A stretch of 64,000 bases of DNA from Actinomycetota bacterium. GTDB taxonomy: Bacteria; Actinomycetota; Acidimicrobiia; Acidimicrobiales; Ilumatobacteraceae. The translations under genes were made by a program, and so were the position numbers. Shown in pieces: positions 16,992-26,100 of this stretch (position 1 is its first letter; every line of letters starts with the position of its first letter). The notes under the pieces were generated by a model that was not told the origin of the DNA, searched no databases, and saw only the letters and a list, made by a program, of their open reading frames with translations. The DNA is taken from contig CAUJET010000016.1 of NCBI GenBank assembly GCA_963169665.1, positions 43,523-107,522 on the forward strand, written 5' to 3'.

Positions 16992-19900
16992 TCAGGAGAG
17001 GCGGAGGGTCACGAGTTCGAACGGGCGCAGCGTGATCGCAACGAAGCCGTCGGCGACGTCGAGACCCGACTGCACCTCCTCGAGCGCGTTGCACCGCGAT
17101 GCGGCGCGCACCGGACGGTCCGTGCGCACCGACACCTGGCGACGATCGCCGCACGCCTCGTACAGCCGCACGATGAGATCGCCGCTGCCGTCGTCGGCCC
17201 GCTTCACCGCACTGAGCTGCACGCCGGGCTCATCGATGTCCACCAGCGGCCCTCGCCAGCCGTCGCTCGCGCCGCGGACGAACCGCATCGGCATGTTCAA
17301 CAGCTCGGCCTCGTGCAGCACGTCGTGCAGTCCGGCACCGTGGGGCAGGATCGAGATCGTCACCCGGTGTCGACCCTGGTCGGCCTCGGGATCGGGGTAG
17401 CGCGCCGCGCGGAGCAGCGACACCCGCACCCCGCCGTCGAACAGGCCGTGGCCGTAGCGACCGTCGTTCAGCACTGCCACCCCGAACCGGGGCTCGGCGA
17501 GATCGACGAACCGGTGTGCACACACCTCGAACTTGGCCGCGTCCCACGGGCTGCTCGGATGCGTCGGACGGCGCACATGGCCGAACTGGATGTCGCACAC
17601 GGCGTCGCTCGCGCGCACGTCGAGCGGCACCATCAGCGACAGCAGCTGCTCGCTCTCGTGCCAGTCGATGTCGAACTCGAGGTCGAGCCGAGCGCTCTCT
17701 GCGCGCAGCGTGTAGACGACCGACATCGTCGAGCGCGCACCGACCGGCCGCGTCACCTGCACCCGTGCCCGCAGCGGCGACCGCTCGAGCCACGTGATCT
17801 CGGCGTCGCCGTCGAGCGGAGCGCCCAATCCGGTCGTCCACGACTCGACGTCCCACGCGTCGTACTCCACCGGATGATCCGGCGCGAGTTCGACCGCGAC
17901 CGACCGGCGCGACGGCAGGAGCTCACGACCGTGCTCGACCGAGATGATCGACGTGATCGTGCCTTCGAGATCCCACGCCACGGCGAGATGACCGTTCGCC
18001 ATCGACCGCTCCGTCGTGACCACCCGGTCGTCGCCCATCAGATCGGGTTCGAGCGAGCAGACGCCACCACCCGGCACGTGGACCATCACCGGCGAGCCAT
18101 CGGGCGCCGACACCACCTCGGCGCGATCGTGCGTCGCCGCACTGGCGACGAGCCACTCCTCGCCGTCACCGACGAGCCGGCCGAACGCCTGCGCGATCAG
18201 CTCCTCCAGGCGGGCCGCGACGCGGGCGTGCTCGCGCTCGGCGTCGTCGTGCACCCACGCGATCGACGAGCCCGGGATGATGTCGTGGAACTGCTGCAGC
18301 AGCACGTCGTTCCACAGCACGCGCAGCTCCTCGACCACCTCGCGCGGCACCGCACCGCCGGCCGCCCACCACAGCTCGGCCTCGCGCAACAGGCGCTCGC
18401 ACCTGCGGTTGCCCATCTTGGTCTCGATCTGGCTGGTGAGCGTGCCGCGGTGCATCTCGAAGTAGAGCTCACCGCTCCACACGGGCGCTTCCGCGCCGGC
18501 CGCCAACTCGCCCTCGATCCGATCGAAGAACTCGTCGCTCGTCCCGAGCTGCAAACGGGGTGTGCCGTCGAGATCGCGCATGCGCAGCGCCCGCTCCACC
18601 ATCTCGCGGGTCGGGCCGCCACCACCGTTGCCGTGCCCGTAGGGCATCAGCGCCCAGTCGCTCCACCCGTGTTCACGGAAGTTGCGCTGGCTGAACGCCA
18701 TCTCCTCACCGGTCACCTCCGCGTTGTAGGTGTCGACCGGCGGGAAGTGGGTGAGCACTCGGGTGCCGTCGATCCCCTCCCACCAGAACGTGTTGTGGGG
18801 GAAGCGGTTCTGCTTGTTCCAGCTGAGCTTCTGCGTGACGAACCGATCGCAGCCGGCTGCCGCGTACACCTGCGGCATCGAGGCCGGATAGCCGAACACG
18901 TCGGGGATCCACACCTCGTTGCAGCGGATGCCGAAGCGGCTCTCGAAGTAACGCTGGCCGTGCACGAGCTGACGCACGAGGCTCTCGCCGCTCGGTAGGT
19001 TCATGTCGGCCTCCACCCACATGCCGCCCACCGGCACGAACTGCCCGCTGCGCACCTTCTCGGCGATGCGGGCGAACAGCGTCGGGTACCGCTCCTCCAT
19101 CCAGGCGTACTGCACGGCCTGGCTGCACACGAATCGGTAGTCGGGGTGGTCGTCCATCAGGCGGACGGCCGAGGCGAACGTGCGCGCACACTTGCGCACC
19201 GTCTCGCGGATCGGCCACAGCCACGCCGAGTCGATGTGTGCATGCCCCACGCCGATCACTCGCATCGAGCTCGCCCGTGCGGGGAGATCGAGCGCGGGCC
19301 GCAACGCTGTACGCGCCCGATGCGCCGTGCCGGACACATCGCTCATGTCGATCACGTCGAACGCGTGCTCGAGCTGACGAAGCATGCGCTGACGGCGCGG
19401 GTCGTCGAGCGCGAGGCCCTTCATCACCCCCACGAGCACCTCGATGTCGAGACACAGGTGGTACACGTCGTCGTCTCGGACCGCGAGGTCGGCCATCGTC
19501 ACCCGGTAGAGCGGCGACTCGCCAGCCGTGTCGAGCGACCCGAGCGCCGACGGGCGGAACGACGGTGGCATCGACGGGTTCGCCGCGGCCTCCACGAGGA
19601 ACGACAGCGGCCCGGCGGCCGCCTGCGGCAGCGGCACACCGGTGCGCCGGGGGTGCACGCCCTGCAACGGCTCGCCGTCGAACCACACCAGGCCCTCGGC
19701 CTGGAAGCCGGGGCCCTTCATCCCCCAGCCGAGGTCGAGCACGGCCTCGAGCCGATCGCCGACCCAGGCCTCGGGCACCTCACCGCTGCACCGGAACCAG
19801 GTCGTGCCCCATGGCCGGCCCCACGCCTCGCCGCGCAAGAAGGGGCGGTACTCCTGGCCGACCGCCTGCTCGAACGGCACCGGCTCGCCGGGAACGTCCC

Positions 19901-20006
19901 ATGCCTCGATGGTCAGCGGCGACCGATGCCGGTACAGGTGTGGCAGCACCCGCTGCCAGAGCTCGCGCTCGATCCGCTTCTCCACCAACACCCGGTCGTC
20001 GTGCAC
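16992..20006 (-). CDS. Alpha-mannosidase, glycoside hydrolase family 38
   Basis: 1004 residues, the usual size. It hydrolyses alpha-mannosides with net retention. GH38 landmarks: VIGVGHAHIDSAWLWPIRET (zinc ligands His and Asp, about residue 265), the nucleophile Asp in EVWIPDVFGYPASMPQVY, and the His in LMPYGHGNGGGGPTREMVE. The N-terminal 250 residues are the accessory beta-sandwich region; the C-terminal 400 are the beta-sandwich GH38_C part. No signal peptide, so it is cytosolic and probably recycles mannose-containing glycans or glycolipids. The GTG start lies 6 nt after TAGTCT. Confidence 0.95.
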   Translation of the reverse strand: MHDDRVLVEKRIERELWQRVLPHLYRHRSPLTIEAWDVPGEPVPFEQAVGQEYRPFLRGEAWGRPWGTTWFRCSGEVPEAWVGDRLEAVLDLGWGMKGPGFQAEGLVWFDGEPLQGVHPRRTGVPLPQAAAGPLSFLVEAAANPSMPPSFRPSALGSLDTAGESPLYRVTMADLAVRDDDVYHLCLDIEVLVGVMKGLALDDPRRQRMLRQLEHAFDVIDMSDVSGTAHRARTALRPALDLPARASSMRVIGVGHAHIDSAWLWPIRETVRKCARTFASAVRLMDDHPDYRFVCSQAVQYAWMEERYPTLFARIAEKVRSGQFVPVGGMWVEADMNLPSGESLVRQLVHGQRYFESRFGIRCNEVWIPDVFGYPASMPQVYAAAGCDRFVTQKLSWNKQNRFPHNTFWWEGIDGTRVLTHFPPVDTYNAEVTGEEMAFSQRNFREHGWSDWALMPYGHGNGGGGPTREMVERALRMRDLDGTPRLQLGTSDEFFDRIEGELAAGAEAPVWSGELYFEMHRGTLTSQIETKMGNRRCERLLREAELWWAAGGAVPREVVEELRVLWNDVLLQQFHDIIPGSSIAWVHDDAEREHARVAARLEELIAQAFGRLVGDGEEWLVASAATHDRAEVVSAPDGSPVMVHVPGGGVCSLEPDLMGDDRVVTTERSMANGHLAVAWDLEGTITSIISVEHGRELLPSRRSVAVELAPDHPVEYDAWDVESWTTGLGAPLDGDAEITWLERSPLRARVQVTRPVGARSTMSVVYTLRAESARLDLEFDIDWHESEQLLSLMVPLDVRASDAVCDIQFGHVRRPTHPSSPWDAAKFEVCAHRFVDLAEPRFGVAVLNDGRYGHGLFDGGVRVSLLRAARYPDPEADQGRHRVTISILPHGAGLHDVLHEAELLNMPMRFVRGASDGWRGPLVDIDEPGVQLSAVKRADDGSGDLIVRLYEACGDRRQVSVRTDRPVRAASRCNALEEVQSGLDVADGFVAITLRPFELVTLRLS

Positions 20007-20012
20007 GGACCG

Positions 20013-20018
20013 AGACTA
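20013..20018 (-). promoter_or_regulatory. -10 box of leaderless promoter for the mannosidase
   Basis: TAGTCT on the minus strand, 6 nt before the GTG at 20006. Confidence 0.55.
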
Positions 20019-20050
20019 CGACGCCCTCCCGGGGTGAACCGGGCGAGCGC

Positions 20051-20093
20051 CCGATGGGCGACGAGTGCGCCACTGGCACTCATCGCCCATCGG
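20051..20093 (-). terminator. Long stem-loop terminator after the second LamG/PKD gene
   Basis: Two 18-nt arms (20051-20068 and 20076-20093) pair with one mismatch around a 7-nt loop. It begins 10 nt past the stop of the giant gene and lies upstream of the mannosidase promoter. It is the strongest simple hairpin in the window; no T-tract follows. Confidence 0.8.
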
Positions 20094-20103
20094 ACGTCGT
20101 ACC

Positions 20104-23100
20104 TCAGGCGGTGGGACCCGCCCAGAGCTCGTCGAACAGGCCGAGCACCGGGGCGTTCGTCGCTGAACCCGACAGGTAGGTGACCATGCCCACGCCGCCA
20201 CCGCTCTGCAGCGCCGCCGACGAGTCGGTGGTCGTGAGCTGCCAACCGGCCGGCTCGGTCGTGCCGACCTTCCACACCTTGAGGCGCAGCGTGGTCGGGC
20301 TGGTGCCCGTCGCCTGGAAGCGCACGTTCACCATGTCGTTCGCGCCGACCGTCAGGCCCGGCACCACGAGGTTGGCGAGGTTCGTCTCGCCACCCTGGTT
20401 CCGGGTGATGAAGATCTGCACGCCGCCGCCCGCCATGAAGCGAACACGGCCGCGGTAGTCGGCCGTGCCGACCCGCCGAGCCACGACCGAGCTGTAGACG
20501 CCTCCGCCGGTGGCGACCTTGTCGAGGCCCACCGTGGCCCGCACCTCGGTGTCGGTCGACGTGCCCGGAAGGAACGCTGACACACCCGATCCGGCGGTGT
20601 TCATCCGCAGGCGACCCTGGCCAGCCGCCACCGAGAAGTTCGTCGCCGAACCCGACAACGTCCAGGCGCCACCGAGATCGGCGGTACCGAGCCCGTTGGT
20701 GACCGTGCGCCCGAAGGCATCCGCAGCGAACGGCTGCGGGCCGACCGGGATGTCGGGCACCACCACCGACTGGCTGCTGCTGCCCGTCGCTCCCTGGTCG
20801 TCGGTGACCGTGAGCACGATGGTGTAGGTACCCGCCGCCGCATAGGTGCGGCTCGCCGTCACGCCCGAGCCCGTGCCGCCGTCGCCGAAGTCCCAGGCGT
20901 ACGACACGATCGTGCCGTCGTCGGTGCTGGCCGATCCGTTCACCGCCACCGCGAGCGGCGACGTCGTCGCGGTGAAGGACGCCGTCGGCGCACCGTTCAC
21001 CGGGATGTCGGGCACGACCACCTGCTGCGACGTGGTGCCGATGGCACCGTCATCGTCGGTGACCGTGAGCGTGACGGTGTACGTGCCCGCCGCGGCGTAG
21101 GTGTTGGAGGCCGTGGCCCCGGTGCCGACGTTGCCGTCGCCGAACTCCCAGGCGTACGACACGATCGTGCCGTCGGCATCGGTGGACGCCGACCCGTTCA
21201 CCGCGACCGCCAACGGCGACGTGGTAGCCGTGAACGATGCCGTGGGCGCCTGGTTCTGCGGCACGTCGGGCACGACCACCTGCTGCGACGTGGTGCCGAT
21301 GGCACCGTCATCGTCGGTGACCGTGAGCGTGACGGTGTACGTGCCGGCGGTGGCGTAGGTACCGGTCGCCGTGACGCCGGTGCCCAGCGTGCCGTTGCCG
21401 AAGTCCCAGGCGTAGGAGACGACCGTGCCGTCGGCATCGGTGGACGCCGACCCGTTCACCGCGACCGACAGCGGCGACGTGGTGGCCGTGAACGATGCCG
21501 TGGGCGCCTGGTTCGGCGTGGTGCCGGTGGAGCCGACGGCGTAGTTCTGCGCGACCTCGGCAGCGCTGAGCGCACGGGGGTAGACCGCGGCCTCGTCGAT
21601 CGTGCCGTTGAAGTAGTCGCTGGCCGGACGGTTGGCCCACCCGTTGAGGTTGTCGCCGCCGACCCGCCAGACGCCCTGGTAGTTGGCGGCCATGCGCACA
21701 CCGGTGAGCTGGCCGACCTGCTGGCCGTCGACGTACAGCGTCATCACCCCGTCGCCGAGCGTGCCGACGACGTGGTGCCAGGCGTTGTCGACCAGCGAGT
21801 TCGGCGACGTCACGATGCGGGTGCCGCCCACCGGGGCGACGCCGAAGCGCACCCGGCCGTCGTTGCCGATGTAGAGGTGACGGTCGTAGGACGTGGAGTT
21901 GCCCGTCGTGCGGTTGCCGAAGCCGATGATCTTGCCGCCCGAGTTGCTGTTGGTGCGGACCCACGCCTCGACCGTGAAGGTGTGGCGGCCGAGCCGGCTG
22001 GTCGCCGTGGCTGCGTACTGGGTGCTGTTGCCGTTGAAGCGGATGGCCGTGTCGGCGTCACCGGGCACTGCGCCCGTCTGGCTCCGGGTGACCGAACCGT
22101 TCACCGTGAGGTTGTCGTACGACGCCGAGTTGACCGCCGCACCAGCGGACTCGCCGAGACGCCAGTAGTTCAACGGCCGATCGTTGAGCACGGCCGGTGC
22201 GTACGCCGAGGAGGTGCCGCCGCCGACGGTGACCGTCACCCAGTCCGACGGTGCCTCGTTGCCGAAGGCGTCGATGGCCTTCACCCGGTAGCGGACCGTC
22301 GACCCGGGTGTGAGGCCGGTGTCGGTGAAGCCGTACTGCTCCATCTCGTACCACTTCGACCGACCGTTGCCGGTGTAGACGCGGTTGCCGTCGGTGTCAC
22401 GGAACACCTGATACGTGAAGTACTCGTTGTCACGGTCCCAGTTGCCGCTCCACGTGAGGCGCACCTCGCCCGGATTGACCGAGACGGCGCGTGGCACCCA
22501 GTTCGACAGGAACAGGCGAGGGATCTGCTTGTTGGGGGCGATGCTCGACACGGCGAAACGGACGAGGCCCTGCTGCGGTGTGTCGTTCACGTTGCGGAAC
22601 TCGCCGCCCATCACGATGTACTGCGAGTTGCCTGCCACGTTCCACGGACCCTGGCTCTGGCCGGTGAAGGTGCCCGCGTCGAGCGAGGGGAAGAAGTTGA
22701 GCATGCTCGGGGCCGGGTTGCCCTCGAAGTTGAAGTAGCCGTACGGGTCACGAGCGAGCGTGCCGGTGGCCGTGCGGCTGAACGCGAGGCCTCGGTTGAA
22801 CGCCCACGGGTCGGTGCGCTGGAAGCCACCCGCAGCGAGGCCGCCGCACTCGTGAGCGTGACCGACGTTGTAGACGGCGTCGCCCTGGACGAACACCGAA
22901 TGGGTGTCGCCGTGGCAATCGGCGAGCCAGTTGATGGTGCCGCCGTCCCACGAGGCCGAGAACGTGCCCTCGAAGTTGCCGGTGCCACCGAACCAGTACC
23001 CCGAGCCGAAGAGATCGTTGCCGTTGGTGTGCAAGGAGGTGATGCCCGCCGTGTTGCCACCGTTGCGCACCGTCGCGTTGATGGCCATGGGCAGGGAGAC

Positions 23101-23946
23101 GCCCGAGACGGCGTCGAGCATGCCGAGCCCGAAGCCGGGGTTGTTACCGCCGTTGAGCGTGGTGAACTGTCCGCCGACCGCGACCTTGGTGCCGTCGGGC
23201 GAGATCGCCATGGCCTTGACGAGACCACCGGTGGCCTGCGGGGCCCAGTCGAGCAGTGCGCCGTTCGCAGCGTTGAACGCCGCGAGCTGGCCGCGGGCCG
23301 CGCTGCCGACTGCGTTGAAGTTGCCGCCGACGTACACGGGCGACCCGCTCGGGTGCACGGCGATCGCGTGGACGTGGTAGGCCACCGACGGGAAGAACGG
23401 CACGAGGTTGCCGGTCGCGACGTCGAATGCGGCGATGCGCGAGCGCGACACGCCGTTGACCGACGTGAAGTCGCCACCCACGTAGAGCCGGGTGCCGTCG
23501 GGCGAGGCGACGACCGAGCGGACCTGGGCGTTGAACGACGGGGCGAACGTGGTGATCAGCTCACCGGTCGTGAGGTTGTAGGCGAGGAAGTTGCTGCGGG
23601 CTGTCTGATTGACCCCTGCGGCAGCGCCGGCCGGCCGGGCGTTCGTGAATCGGCCACCGACGTAGACGGTGTTGCCGACCACGGCCTGCGACCAGGCGAC
23701 GCCGTCGATCTGCACGGTGGGCAGCGCATCGGCCGACACGGTGACGGGTGTGGTGGGATCGGCTGGGTTGGCCGGTGCCGTGTCGGCGTGGCCCGTGAGC
23801 GACACCGCGGCGACGATGGAAGCCGAGACGACGAGCCCGGCGAGGGAGGAGACGACACCGACCGTGCGCATCCGGCGACGCGGGGTCGACTGCAGGTGAA
23901 CGCCGCTCGAGGTGTACGTCGTCGGTGGAACCGTGTGTGCTGCCAT
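20104..23946 (-). CDS. Giant secreted LamG/3xPKD multidomain surface protein (paralogue 2)
   Basis: About 1280 residues. A 25-residue basic leader ends in TPRRRM and is followed by a hydrophobic segment (VGVVSSLAGLVVSASIVAA). The order then matches the protein at 104-3496: beta-propeller-like repeats (LYVGGDFTSVNGV, VAVGGQFTTLNGG), FnIII-like, LamG jellyroll (FNGTIDEAAVYPRALS), PKD domains and the shared C-terminal beta domain. It has three PKD copies where the paralogue has one, and no Thr-rich linker. Copies 1 and 2 share about 82 bp of identical DNA at a 258-bp spacing. The ATG at 23946 follows GGCGGAG. It is monocistronic, with its own structured leader and terminator. Probably a surface glycan-binding protein; inference. 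Confidence 0.83.
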   Translation of the reverse strand: MAAHTVPPTTYTSSGVHLQSTPRRRMRTVGVVSSLAGLVVSASIVAAVSLTGHADTAPANPADPTTPVTVSADALPTVQIDGVAWSQAVVGNTVYVGGRFTNARPAGAAAGVNQTARSNFLAYNLTTGELITTFAPSFNAQVRSVVASPDGTRLYVGGDFTSVNGVSRSRIAAFDVATGNLVPFFPSVAYHVHAIAVHPSGSPVYVGGNFNAVGSAARGQLAAFNAANGALLDWAPQATGGLVKAMAISPDGTKVAVGGQFTTLNGGNNPGFGLGMLDAVSGVSLPMAINATVRNGGNTAGITSLHTNGNDLFGSGYWFGGTGNFEGTFSASWDGGTINWLADCHGDTHSVFVQGDAVYNVGHAHECGGLAAGGFQRTDPWAFNRGLAFSRTATGTLARDPYGYFNFEGNPAPSMLNFFPSLDAGTFTGQSQGPWNVAGNSQYIVMGGEFRNVNDTPQQGLVRFAVSSIAPNKQIPRLFLSNWVPRAVSVNPGEVRLTWSGNWDRDNEYFTYQVFRDTDGNRVYTGNGRSKWYEMEQYGFTDTGLTPGSTVRYRVKAIDAFGNEAPSDWVTVTVGGGTSSAYAPAVLNDRPLNYWRLGESAGAAVNSASYDNLTVNGSVTRSQTGAVPGDADTAIRFNGNSTQYAATATSRLGRHTFTVEAWVRTNSNSGGKIIGFGNRTTGNSTSYDRHLYIGNDGRVRFGVAPVGGTRIVTSPNSLVDNAWHHVVGTLGDGVMTLYVDGQQVGQLTGVRMAANYQGVWRVGGDNLNGWANRPASDYFNGTIDEAAVYPRALSAAEVAQNYAVGSTGTTPNQAPTASFTATTSPLSVAVNGSASTDADGTVVSYAWDFGNGTLGTGVTATGTYATAGTYTVTLTVTDDDGAIGTTSQQVVVPDVPQNQAPTASFTATTSPLAVAVNGSASTDADGTIVSYAWEFGDGNVGTGATASNTYAAAGTYTVTLTVTDDDGAIGTTSQQVVVPDIPVNGAPTASFTATTSPLAVAVNGSASTDDGTIVSYAWDFGDGGTGSGVTASRTYAAAGTYTIVLTVTDDQGATGSSSQSVVVPDIPVGPQPFAADAFGRTVTNGLGTADLGGAWTLSGSATNFSVAAGQGRLRMNTAGSGVSAFLPGTSTDTEVRATVGLDKVATGGGVYSSVVARRVGTADYRGRVRFMAGGGVQIFITRNQGGETNLANLVVPGLTVGANDMVNVRFQATGTSPTTLRLKVWKVGTTEPAGWQLTTTDSSAALQSGGGVGMVTYLSGSATNAPVLGLFDELWAGPTA
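20740..21510. repeat. PKD-domain direct repeats (three copies, 258-bp period)
   Basis: Identical DNA runs such as CCTGCTGCGACGTGGTGCCG recur at 21021 and 21279, exactly 86 codons apart. The third copy (near 20760-20990) is diverged and two residues shorter in its STDDG loop. This points to recent in-frame duplication of one PKD unit. Confidence 0.85.
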
Positions 23947-23960
23947 CACTCCGCCCTGGG

Positions 23961-24052
23961 TGAGAGAACTGCCGATCCAGTTCCCCGCAGGACTGCGGGG
24001 ACCGGTGTCGGCGACGGTCTGTTGCCCGCCGTCGCCGGGAGCAATTCTCTCA
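23961..24052 (-). promoter_or_regulatory. Three-way-junction RNA leader (candidate riboswitch-like element)
   Basis: On the minus-strand transcript, TGAGAGAATTGC (24041-24052) pairs with GCAGTTCTCTCA (23961-23972) over 12 bp with one G-U. Inside it are hairpin P2, CGGCGACGG/CCGTCGCCG (9 bp, 11-nt loop CGGGCAACAGA), and hairpin P3, CCCCGCAG/CTGCGGGG (8 bp, 2-nt loop). The junction holds ACACCGGT and AACTGGATCG, which may pair with each other. The element ends 15 nt before the ATG of the LamG/PKD gene, next to its ribosome-binding site. It does not match a class I recognise. Confidence 0.6.
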
Positions 24053-24087
24053 GTCCAGCAGGCACGATGCACCCCCTGCATGGGTCA

Positions 24088-24107
24088 CATGGGCCGTTCG
24101 GCCCATG
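24088..24107 (-). terminator. Hairpin after the SDR gene
   Basis: CATGGGCC-GTTC-GGCCCATG on the plus strand, a perfect 8-4-8 hairpin 30 nt downstream of the SDR stop. It separates that gene from the structured leader of the LamG/PKD gene. No T-run. Confidence 0.6.
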
Positions 24108-24136
24108 GATCGGACATAGCTTGCGACGCTGCGCGG

Positions 24137-24970
24137 TCAGGTGACCGGCCCGGGTGGCCGAACGGCCGCGCCGAACACCATCTCCATCACCGGGCCGATG
24201 TCGGGACCGCGACGCACCGAGTGCCCGCCGTCGACCCCGATGCACTGACCCGTGATCCAGCTGCTCTCCGGACCGAGCAGGAATCGCACCAACGCGGCGA
24301 CGTCGTCGTCCGTGCCCGTGCGAGCCAGCGGCATCTGAGCGAGGTAGTCGTCGCGGATCACGTCGGTGGTGGTGAGCGTGATCGTCGCATCGGTGGGCAC
24401 CAGCCCGGGCCGCACCGCGTTCGCGCGCACGCCGCTCGCGCCGAGTTCGTCGGCAACCTGCTTCACGAGCATCTCGAGACCGGCCTTGCTCACGCAGTAC
24501 GCGCTCATGAACCGATGGGTGAGCGGCGCAGCGATCGACGACACCGCCACGATCGATCCGCCGCCGTTGGCCGCGAGATGCGGCACCGCGTGCTTCATCG
24601 TCAGGAACGCACCCGTGAGGTTGGTGCCGAGCACGCTGTTCCAGTCGTCGAGCGTGGTGAGGTGGAACGGCGACGCGCTGCCGAAGCCGGCGTTGGCGAC
24701 GCACATCGTGAACGTGCCCACGCCAGCCGCGACCGAACAGGCCTCGGCCACCGCAGCCTCGTCGGTGACGTCGCACCGGACCGTGTGCACCTCCGCGTCG
24801 GGCAGCTCGGTCAGGATCGACGCGACCCCGGCGGCGAGCCGCTCCTCCGAACGGCCCGCGAGCACCACCGCCGCACCGTCGCGGGCGAGGTGCCGTGCGC
24901 AGCCGAGCCCGATGCCGCTGCCGCCACCGGTGATCAGGGCGCTGTGTCCGGCGAGCTGGGTCGAGGTCAT
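24137..24970 (-). CDS. Short-chain dehydrogenase/reductase
   Basis: 277 residues. The nucleotide-binding motif is ALITGGGSGIGLGCARHL (TGxxxGxG), then NAG in CVANAGFGSASPF, the catalytic Ser in IVAVSSIAAPL and YxxxK in AYCVSKAGLEMLVKQ (classical SDR; NAD(P)-dependent). GGAGG six nt before the ATG fixes the start. It lies 46 nt downstream of a cyclase-family gene on the same strand, which suggests a two-gene catabolic or redox operon. The substrate is not predictable. Confidence 0.93.
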   Translation of the reverse strand: MTSTQLAGHSALITGGGSGIGLGCARHLARDGAAVVLAGRSEERLAAGVASILTELPDAEVHTVRCDVTDEAAVAEACSVAAGVGTFTMCVANAGFGSASPFHLTTLDDWNSVLGTNLTGAFLTMKHAVPHLAANGGGSIVAVSSIAAPLTHRFMSAYCVSKAGLEMLVKQVADELGASGVRANAVRPGLVPTDATITLTTTDVIRDDYLAQMPLARTGTDDDVAALVRFLLGPESSWITGQCIGVDGGHSVRRGPDIGPVMEMVFGAAVRPPGPVT

Positions 24971-25016
24971 GTCGGTCCTCCGAAGGGGGTCAGGGCGAGC
25001 GAGATCCGGGACAGGG

Positions 25017-26030
25017 TCACTTGATGGCAAGGGCGTTCGGCGGGCTCGCCACACCCGAGGGCAGGTTGAGCGGCGCCGAGGTGAAGAAGCACTCGTAGCG
25101 GCCGTCGGCCGCACAGTCGACACCGAGCGCCTCCAGGGTCCACATCTCACCGAGCGGCAGACCGAGCATCGGCAGCAACAACGTGTGGGTGAAGATCTCG
25201 TGGAGACGACGGCGGTCGGCGCGCACCTCGGCCTCGTGCTCGGGTGTGCTCATCACTCCAGGTGGCCACACCTCCACCGCCGGGTTGTCACACCCGATCG
25301 CGGCGATGTGCAGGTTCCACAGCACCTCGGCCAGGTGCTCGCCGCTGCGCAACCCCGGCGACACCAGGTGCTCGGTCTGCGCCATCCGCGCCCGCACCTC
25401 CGGCGGCTGCTGCTCGTACCAGCCCACCCATCCGGTGCGCAGCAGCAACACATCGCCCTCCTGCAACTCGGTGCCCTGGTCGGCGAGGCACTCCCCGATC
25501 TCGTCGGGTTCGATCGGGTCGGGCCGGTCGTACTGCAGCGGCCGCCCAACGCGCTCGCGCCACCGGCCCACGTCGGCGAGCACGGCCCGGCCGACGATGC
25601 CCCGCTGGGCCCAATGATGGATGCCGTGCTCCTCGTCGGGCACGGCGCCGTAGTGGCCGGTCCCCGGTTCGTCGGCGACGGCCGCGTGGTTGCGAATGTG
25701 GCGGAAGCCGTCCCACTGCGACGACGACTGGGTGTTCCACCCGTGCAGCACGTCGTCGTGGCTCGTGCTCGACGCCCCACCGGTGACCTCGTGCTCGAAC
25801 GGCTGGCGGTCGAACAGCGGCGGATCGGGCAGGCGCATGCCCCAGTTCAGGGCGAACACCGCACCGCGCTGCACGAGTCGAGCGGCGGCCACGACCCGCT
25901 CAGGCGTCAGCAGGTTGAGACAACCGAACACGTCGGTGCCGTCCTCGCCCCACTGGCCCCAACTCGCCGGCAGCCCCGCGCGGCGAGGCAGATCGCGGTA
26001 GGCGGGCAGTCCGTCGGGCATGGCGCTCAT
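25017..26030 (-). CDS. Cyclase-family metal-dependent hydrolase
   Basis: 337 residues. The stretch SSSQWDGFRHIRNHAA is the metal-site region of the long subgroup of the cyclase/kynurenine-formamidase superfamily; LADVGRWRE, LLLRTGWVGWYE and WNLHIAAIGCDNPAVEVWP are further family blocks. Members hydrolyse amides or lactone-like rings; the substrate is unknown. The ATG at 26030 is 7 nt after TACGGT, and a second ATG lies three codons on. Probably co-transcribed with the SDR gene. Confidence 0.88.
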   Translation of the reverse strand: MSAMPDGLPAYRDLPRRAGLPASWGQWGEDGTDVFGCLNLLTPERVVAAARLVQRGAVFALNWGMRLPDPPLFDRQPFEHEVTGGASSTSHDDVLHGWNTQSSSQWDGFRHIRNHAAVADEPGTGHYGAVPDEEHGIHHWAQRGIVGRAVLADVGRWRERVGRPLQYDRPDPIEPDEIGECLADQGTELQEGDVLLLRTGWVGWYEQQPPEVRARMAQTEHLVSPGLRSGEHLAEVLWNLHIAAIGCDNPAVEVWPPGVMSTPEHEAEVRADRRRLHEIFTHTLLLPMLGLPLGEMWTLEALGVDCAADGRYECFFTSAPLNLPSGVASPPNALAIK

Positions 26031-26037
26031 CGCGCCG

Positions 26038-26043
26038 ACCGTA
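26038..26043 (-). promoter_or_regulatory. -10 box of leaderless promoter for the cyclase-SDR pair
   Basis: TACGGT on the minus strand, 7 nt before the ATG at 26030. Confidence 0.55.
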
Positions 26044-26100
26044 ACCCTCGGCGATCGTCCGACACGCCACGGACCCGGCGTCACGACGGGTCAGGCCACG

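Noticed and set aside
16919..17154. Small ORF between the M20 and mannosidase genes
   Set aside because: It is produced by the terminator inverted repeat and the antisense of the mannosidase end.
24050..24100. TPP-riboswitch-like words (GGGGGTGC, CTGAGAGAA) upstream of the LamG/PKD gene
   Set aside because: The CTGAGAGAA stretch pairs in the 12-bp closing stem and the conserved downstream TPP blocks are absent.
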